Position numbers and translations under genes: made by a program. From Flavobacterium poyangense (GTDB lineage: Bacteria; Bacteroidota; Bacteroidia; Flavobacteriales; Flavobacteriaceae), in contig NZ_JAALLN010000011.1 of assembly GCF_011751075.1 (NCBI RefSeq), positions 62,001 through 126,000 on the forward strand: a stretch of DNA of 64,000 nt, in the 5' to 3' direction. Positions 59,682 to 64,000 of this stretch are shown here, one piece after another (the stretch's first letter is position 1; every line of letters starts with the position of its first letter). The notes under the pieces were generated by a model that did no database searches, had not been told where the DNA came from, and worked only from the letters and a program-made list of their open reading frames with translations.

Positions 59682-62600
59682 TTAGCGTTTAAGCGAAAAG
59701 TGTCCGCGCATCGTTTTTCGTTTTAATGGATTATCCTTATCATCGTATGTCATGACGAACCAATAATCTGTAGCAAAAAGAAGATTATTGTTGTAGGTGC
59801 CATCCCATCCATTCGAGTGTTCGGATAACTGAATTATAAATTTTCCAAAGCGGTCAAAAATTCTTATTTCCGGCTTTTTATATTGGTCAAAGTTTTTAAT
59901 GTGCCACGTATCGTTGTATCCATCCCCATTAGGTGTGAAAAACTTTGGGTAATCTAATGCTATCGGAAGAGGGGCCGGAATTTGACCATCACATTTTTCT
60001 ATTACTGTTACAATTGGAGTTGTAAATACACAACCGTTTTTGTCTGTGGTCACGACAGTATAATCCCCTACTCGATCTGCATAGTAATTTTCGGTATTCG
60101 CATTAGCGATATCGGTATTGTTTCTTCTCCATTGATAAGATACAATCTGTGCAGTTGTTGGATTTATTGTAGCCTTTAAAACTGTTTTAAATGGATTGCA
60201 GAAATGTAAATCTCCTTCTATTTTGACTGTCGTTTTCTCAAAATTATCTTTGATAGTAAGGATATTATGGAGAGGCAAATCACAGTTAGCGAGAAAAATT
60301 TTTGTCAATTTGTAAGTTCCTGACGATGCCGGTGAAGTAACAAGTATATATGGACTACTATTTATTGTTACAGCCGGCTGAATAATTCCGTTTACTTCGT
60401 ATTCGATTGTATAAGGGCCGGGCCCGATGCTATTTATTTCAACCTGAATACCAGGGCCTTTTCCCTGACAAACTGATGCTCCATACTCAGAAAGTTTAAC
60501 ATTTGCGTTCGGGGCAGCTGAGACGGAATCAATCTGAAGTGATTCATTTAAAGTTGTGTCACAACCTGCAACCGAGATTTTTGTCAGTTGGTATGTTCCT
60601 GCCGGAGCCGGTGAGGCAATAAGAGTGTAAGGACTACTGTTTATAGTTACTACCGGCTGTGCTACTCCATCTTTTTCATATTCGATTACATAAGGAGCCG
60701 GTTCAGTACTATTAACATCAATTTGAATACCCGGCCCGATTCCTGAGCAAGATAGTGCTCCAAATTTAGACAATTTAGCACTTGTAACCGGAGCAGCAGG
60801 AGTTGCGTCGATAATAAGTGTTTCGTTTAATGCTGTATCACAACCTGCAACGGAAATTTTTGTTAGTTTGTATGTTCCTGTAGGGGCTGGTGAGGTAATA
60901 AGAGTGTAAGGGCTACTGTTTATAGTTACTGTTGGCTGTGCTACTCCATCTTTTTCATATTCGATTACATAAGGAGCCGGTTCAGTACTATTAACATCAA
61001 TTTGAATACCCGGTCCGATTCCTGAGCAAGGCAATGCTCCAAATTTAGACAGTTTAGCATTTGTAACCGGAACGGTGGGAGTTGCGTCGATAATAAGTGT
61101 TTCGTTTAATGCTGTATCACAACCTGCAACGGATATTTTTGTCAGTTGGTATGTTCCTGCCGGAGCCGGTGAGGTAATAAGAATGTAAGGGCTATTATTT
61201 ATAGTTACTGCTGGCTGTGCTATTCCATCTTTTTCGTACTCGACGGTATAAGGAGCCGGTTCAGTACTATTAACATCAATCTGAATACCCGGCCCGATTC
61301 CTGAGCAAGGCAATGCTCCAAATTTAGACAATTTAGCACTTGTAACCGGAGCAGCAGGAGTTGCGTCAATAATAAGTGTTTCATTTAATGCTGTATCACA
61401 ACCTGCAACCGAGATTTTTGTTAGTTTGTATGTTCCTGTAGGGGCTGGTGAGGTAATAAGAGTGTAAGGGCTATTATTTATAGTTACTGCTGGCTGTGCT
61501 ACTCCATCTTTTTCATATTCGATTACATAAGGAGCCGGTTCAGTACTATTAACATCAATCTGAATACCCGGCCCGATTCCTGAGCAAGGCAATGCTCCAA
61601 ATTTAGACAATTTAGCACTTGTAACCGGAGCAGCAGGAGTTGCGTCGATAATAAGTGTTTCATTTAATGTTGTATCACAACCTGCAACGGAGATTTTTGT
61701 TAGCTTGTATGTTCCTGCCGGAGCTGGTGAAGTAATAAGAGTGTATGGACTATTGTTTATAGTTACTGCTGGCTGTGCTATTCCGTCTATTTTATATTCG
61801 ATTGTATAAGGACCCGGTGCGGTGCTGTTTATTTCGACCTGAATGCCAGAACCTATTCCTGAACAGGGGGTTCCTCCATATTTGACTAATTTTGCAACTG
61901 CTGTCGTACCAATATATTTTAATTCTATTGGACTGCAAACAACTTCACCTGCACTAACATCGTCTCTTACGGCTGTAAGGACATAGGTGCCTTCTTGAGC
62001 AGGTTGGATCGTATACGGATTTTGTGAAGTAGTGATGTCCTGAAAAACAATCGCCGGGGAAACATCTGTTTTTTTATAAGTGAATGTATAAGGTGCCTTG
62101 CCGGAAAAGTAAACTTTTAAGGATAGGTCTTTTCCACAACTTGCATTAAAACCTTCCATTTTGGCAGTAGGTGCAAAACAATTGTTTGCACCGGATCCGC
62201 CATATACTTCAGCTAATCCCTTTTTAGGATCAAAAGCCGGTAAAAAGGTTACTATTGCTTCTACTACTTCTGACATTTGGTATCTAAAAGAAATAGGATT
62301 GCCTCCATTGATATGATCAAAAACAGGTTTAACTGCTTTTACAAAATTTGATTCCTGTACGCCAAAGGAAGCGTAAAAAGGGGTTATTTTTTTTATGTAT
62401 TCCTCAACATCATTCCATGTAAATTGAGCGTCATAATACCCTCTGAAACTATGTGCTGCTCTATTTGTTACTCCAAATACAACAGCGTCAGTCCAATTGA
62501 TTTCAGCGACTTTATTGTCAAGAACCTTTGTCAATCTATTGATTTGTTCCGCATAAAGTCTATTTGTAGCAGTTGGTGTTGATGGAGTAATACGATCCAT

Positions 62601-63713
62601 TATGTTAGTAGCGCCAATAGAAGCCGCACGATCTCTATTAAAAAGATCGTCAAAAGAAGTGTGGTTCATGCCTTGATTATATGCCATACCAATTATTTTG
62701 ACAGCGGCATAAGGGTCGTTTGATTTTTTGAAAAAATCTATCGGATTCCAACATTTTACATATTGCCAATATGCTACATTTCTATAATCATGATAGGCTT
62801 TTACAATGGATTGAAATTCAAAATTTGAGCCTGTATTTGCAGTGCCAATAAAATTGTTTCTATCAACCTGAGGAATGAAACAGGGGTAATTCATTTCCAT
62901 TTCTGTCCAACTACCTCCCATTTCTTGCTGGAAATACCCTACGGCTACAGCGCCGCTGGTATCGTAACAATATAAAGGCCTATTAGTGTCATTATGCGGA
63001 TATGTAGTTGTTACCCAACTTGGGGCAACAAGCCGGCTTCCTTCACAGCTTGCATTTGATTCCTGTATGGCAGTAGCAAAACATTCATTGATACTCATCA
63101 CATCAAATCCCATTAGGTTTGTAAATATAGAATGCGATACAGCCATGGCTATTGCCCAGCTTTTTCTGTTCTCGGGAATATAAATCTGTATTGGAGCATT
63201 CCAGGCAAATGCAGAACCTTCACCTATTCTAATTTCGTGACCATTGGAACCAACAGGTTTTACGGTACAAAGATCGCTAAAGTTCCTTTCGCATTTAAAA
63301 TTCTCATGCGCGGGAGGTGTGTAACAAGTTTTTCCTTTAATGGTAGCGCCATTTAAAACTCCTTCGTCAGGTGGAAACATTCCTAATTCATAATCCATTG
63401 TAATGCTGTATGTCGTAGTGCCAACCGGAAGAGCATTGCCCCAGGTGGTTTTTCTAAGTTCTACGACTCCATTAGTACCATTTTGGATTACGTCTAAACC
63501 GGACCACATAATAACATTAGAAACATCTTTCCAATTAAATTCAAAATTATAATTTGATATGGGAGTTGTAGTGTTATTGTGAATTTTAAAGTCCAAAACA
63601 ATAGTTTTTCCATATTTTGCAGTCATGCAAAACTCATACGTTACCTGAGAGTATAAAGCAACGGAAGAAAACAGAAGAGAAAATAAAAGAACACGTAGTT
63701 TGTATATATTCAT
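59682..63713 (-). CDS. Type IX secretion substrate with possible lysozyme-like domain and six repeats
   Basis: The 1343-residue protein has, in order, a signal peptide (to about 22), a carbohydrate-binding-like beta domain (about 24-130, LDFKIHNNTTTPISNYNFEF), and a helical domain of about 155-500. There AIQES with Glu218, then SGAVAVGYFQQ (253-263), recalls the Glu and GLMQ-type motif of lytic transglycosylases. Six repeats of about 93 residues follow (about 604-1160), and a type B C-terminal sorting domain closes the protein (FFTPNGDGYNDTW and following, about 1255-1343). It should be exported by type IX secretion and anchored or released at the surface. The lysozyme-fold call is inference; the sorting domain is clear. 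Confidence 0.88.
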   Translation of the reverse strand: MNIYKLRVLLFSLLFSSVALYSQVTYEFCMTAKYGKTIVLDFKIHNNTTTPISNYNFEFNWKDVSNVIMWSGLDVIQNGTNGVVELRKTTWGNALPVGTTTYSITMDYELGMFPPDEGVLNGATIKGKTCYTPPAHENFKCERNFSDLCTVKPVGSNGHEIRIGEGSAFAWNAPIQIYIPENRKSWAIAMAVSHSIFTNLMGFDVMSINECFATAIQESNASCEGSRLVAPSWVTTTYPHNDTNRPLYCYDTSGAVAVGYFQQEMGGSWTEMEMNYPCFIPQVDRNNFIGTANTGSNFEFQSIVKAYHDYRNVAYWQYVKCWNPIDFFKKSNDPYAAVKIIGMAYNQGMNHTSFDDLFNRDRAASIGATNIMDRITPSTPTATNRLYAEQINRLTKVLDNKVAEINWTDAVVFGVTNRAAHSFRGYYDAQFTWNDVEEYIKKITPFYASFGVQESNFVKAVKPVFDHINGGNPISFRYQMSEVVEAIVTFLPAFDPKKGLAEVYGGSGANNCFAPTAKMEGFNASCGKDLSLKVYFSGKAPYTFTYKKTDVSPAIVFQDITTSQNPYTIQPAQEGTYVLTAVRDDVSAGEVVCSPIELKYIGTTAVAKLVKYGGTPCSGIGSGIQVEINSTAPGPYTIEYKIDGIAQPAVTINNSPYTLITSPAPAGTYKLTKISVAGCDTTLNETLIIDATPAAPVTSAKLSKFGALPCSGIGPGIQIDVNSTEPAPYVIEYEKDGVAQPAVTINNSPYTLITSPAPTGTYKLTKISVAGCDTALNETLIIDATPAAPVTSAKLSKFGALPCSGIGPGIQIDVNSTEPAPYTVEYEKDGIAQPAVTINNSPYILITSPAPAGTYQLTKISVAGCDTALNETLIIDATPTVPVTNAKLSKFGALPCSGIGPGIQIDVNSTEPAPYVIEYEKDGVAQPTVTINSSPYTLITSPAPTGTYKLTKISVAGCDTALNETLIIDATPAAPVTSAKLSKFGALSCSGIGPGIQIDVNSTEPAPYVIEYEKDGVAQPVVTINSSPYTLIASPAPAGTYQLTKISVAGCDTTLNESLQIDSVSAAPNANVKLSEYGASVCQGKGPGIQVEINSIGPGPYTIEYEVNGIIQPAVTINSSPYILVTSPASSGTYKLTKIFLANCDLPLHNILTIKDNFEKTTVKIEGDLHFCNPFKTVLKATINPTTAQIVSYQWRRNNTDIANANTENYYADRVGDYTVVTTDKNGCVFTTPIVTVIEKCDGQIPAPLPIALDYPKFFTPNGDGYNDTWHIKNFDQYKKPEIRIFDRFGKFIIQLSEHSNGWDGTYNNNLLFATDYWFVMTYDDKDNPLKRKTMRGHFSLKR
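60235..61905 (-). repeat. Six 279-base tandem repeats inside the surface protein gene
   Basis: Homologous positions recur every 279 bases (for example the word GCTCCAAATTTAGAC at about 60757, 61036, 61315 and 61594). Four central units are nearly identical in DNA and protein (LSKFGALPCSGIGPGIQIDV on). The first (AKLVKYGG) and last (VKLSEYGA) are diverged. Each unit has a conserved Cys pair. Near identity points to recent duplication or gene conversion. Confidence 0.9.
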
Positions 63714-64000
63714 AAGCAGTAGGCATCTAGTTTAAAAAATGAGTTGGTTTTGTGAACAAATCCCAATAAGGGTCTAACCTGCAATTAACTACCGTTTTTA
63801 GCTACTACAAAATATCTTTGATCTCCATTGATAGAATAGCGCGCGAGTTCTTTGTCTTTAATTTAACTTTAATCCAGAAGCGTTATTTAGGTTTCTAACG
63901 TCTTAAATTATTTTAAAGAACCTTACACTTTCTTAGCACGATAATTAGATTTACAGACTGTTAAATTATCAAACAGAGTCATTATTGAATGATACAAATT
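63714..64000. other. Upstream region of the surface protein gene, no gene seen
   Basis: This 287-base stretch is A/T-rich. A plus-strand TATCTTTG (63813-63820) fits the -7 consensus, which could drive a gene beyond the right edge. I see no convincing -7 element on the minus strand for the surface protein gene. Confidence 0.4.

Overview
The window is a stretch of a Bacteroidota chromosome, almost certainly Flavobacterium or a close relative. The evidence is low GC, Bacteroidota-type -7 promoter elements (TAnnTTTG), a SusC/SusD locus with its own sigma and anti-sigma factors, type IX secretion parts (PorX, PorP/SprF, a type B C-terminal sorting domain), the fused LpxC-FabZ enzyme and a fused alpha/beta 2-oxoacid dehydrogenase E1. 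I see no rRNA, tRNA, insertion sequence, prophage or CRISPR array.

Layout. 1-367 (-) is the N-terminal part of FabG, cut by the window edge. 730-870 (-) holds a small bacteriocin-like leader peptide between two terminators. 996-10609 (-) is a nutrient-uptake locus: ECF sigma factor, FecR anti-sigma factor, SusC with a signalling (STN) domain, SusD, a zinc metallohydrolase lipoprotein and a DUF4302 lipoprotein. 11392-19603 (-) carries housekeeping genes: an HD phosphohydrolase, lpxD, lpxC-fabZ, lpxA, efp, a second LpxD-like acyltransferase, an NTF2-like protein, sucD and a possible GIY-YIG protein. 19839-26040 (+) is a regulated RND efflux operon (GbsR/MarR regulator, adaptor, pump, outer-membrane factor).

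26214-30377 (+) is the most unusual accessory region. A surface-type lipoprotein has a Gly-rich linker and a C-terminal HEVVH domain. It is followed by four paralogous small exported proteins and the frameshifted remnant of a fifth. This resembles a polymorphic toxin with amplified immunity genes. 30562-38708 returns to core genes: porX, tsaE, a GNAT acetyltransferase, alanine dehydrogenase with a duplicated start region, a DUF4258-like protein, ung, a Smr-less mutS2 and a DCC-family protein. 38855-42947 (-) is a four-gene cluster I cannot assign; two of its proteins share a C-terminal domain.

43413-48122 (-) encodes a DUF885 peptidase, the E1 dehydrogenase and a divergent DapB. 48813-55727 (+) holds mostly single-domain enzymes and small proteins. 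56066-58430 (+) is an ArsR-SRPBCC-DoxX-DUF1801-DUF4256 module with a palindromic operator candidate over its start. 58565-63713 (-) pairs a PorP/SprF protein with a 1343-residue type IX secretion substrate that combines a possible lysozyme-like domain and six repeats of about 93 residues.

Intergenic DNA is rich in short tandem words and inverted repeats, including a dispersed element present at two sites (34961-35034 and 48501-48575) and a long hairpin element at 58447-58545. Functional calls come from reading motifs and family resemblance; no database search was run.
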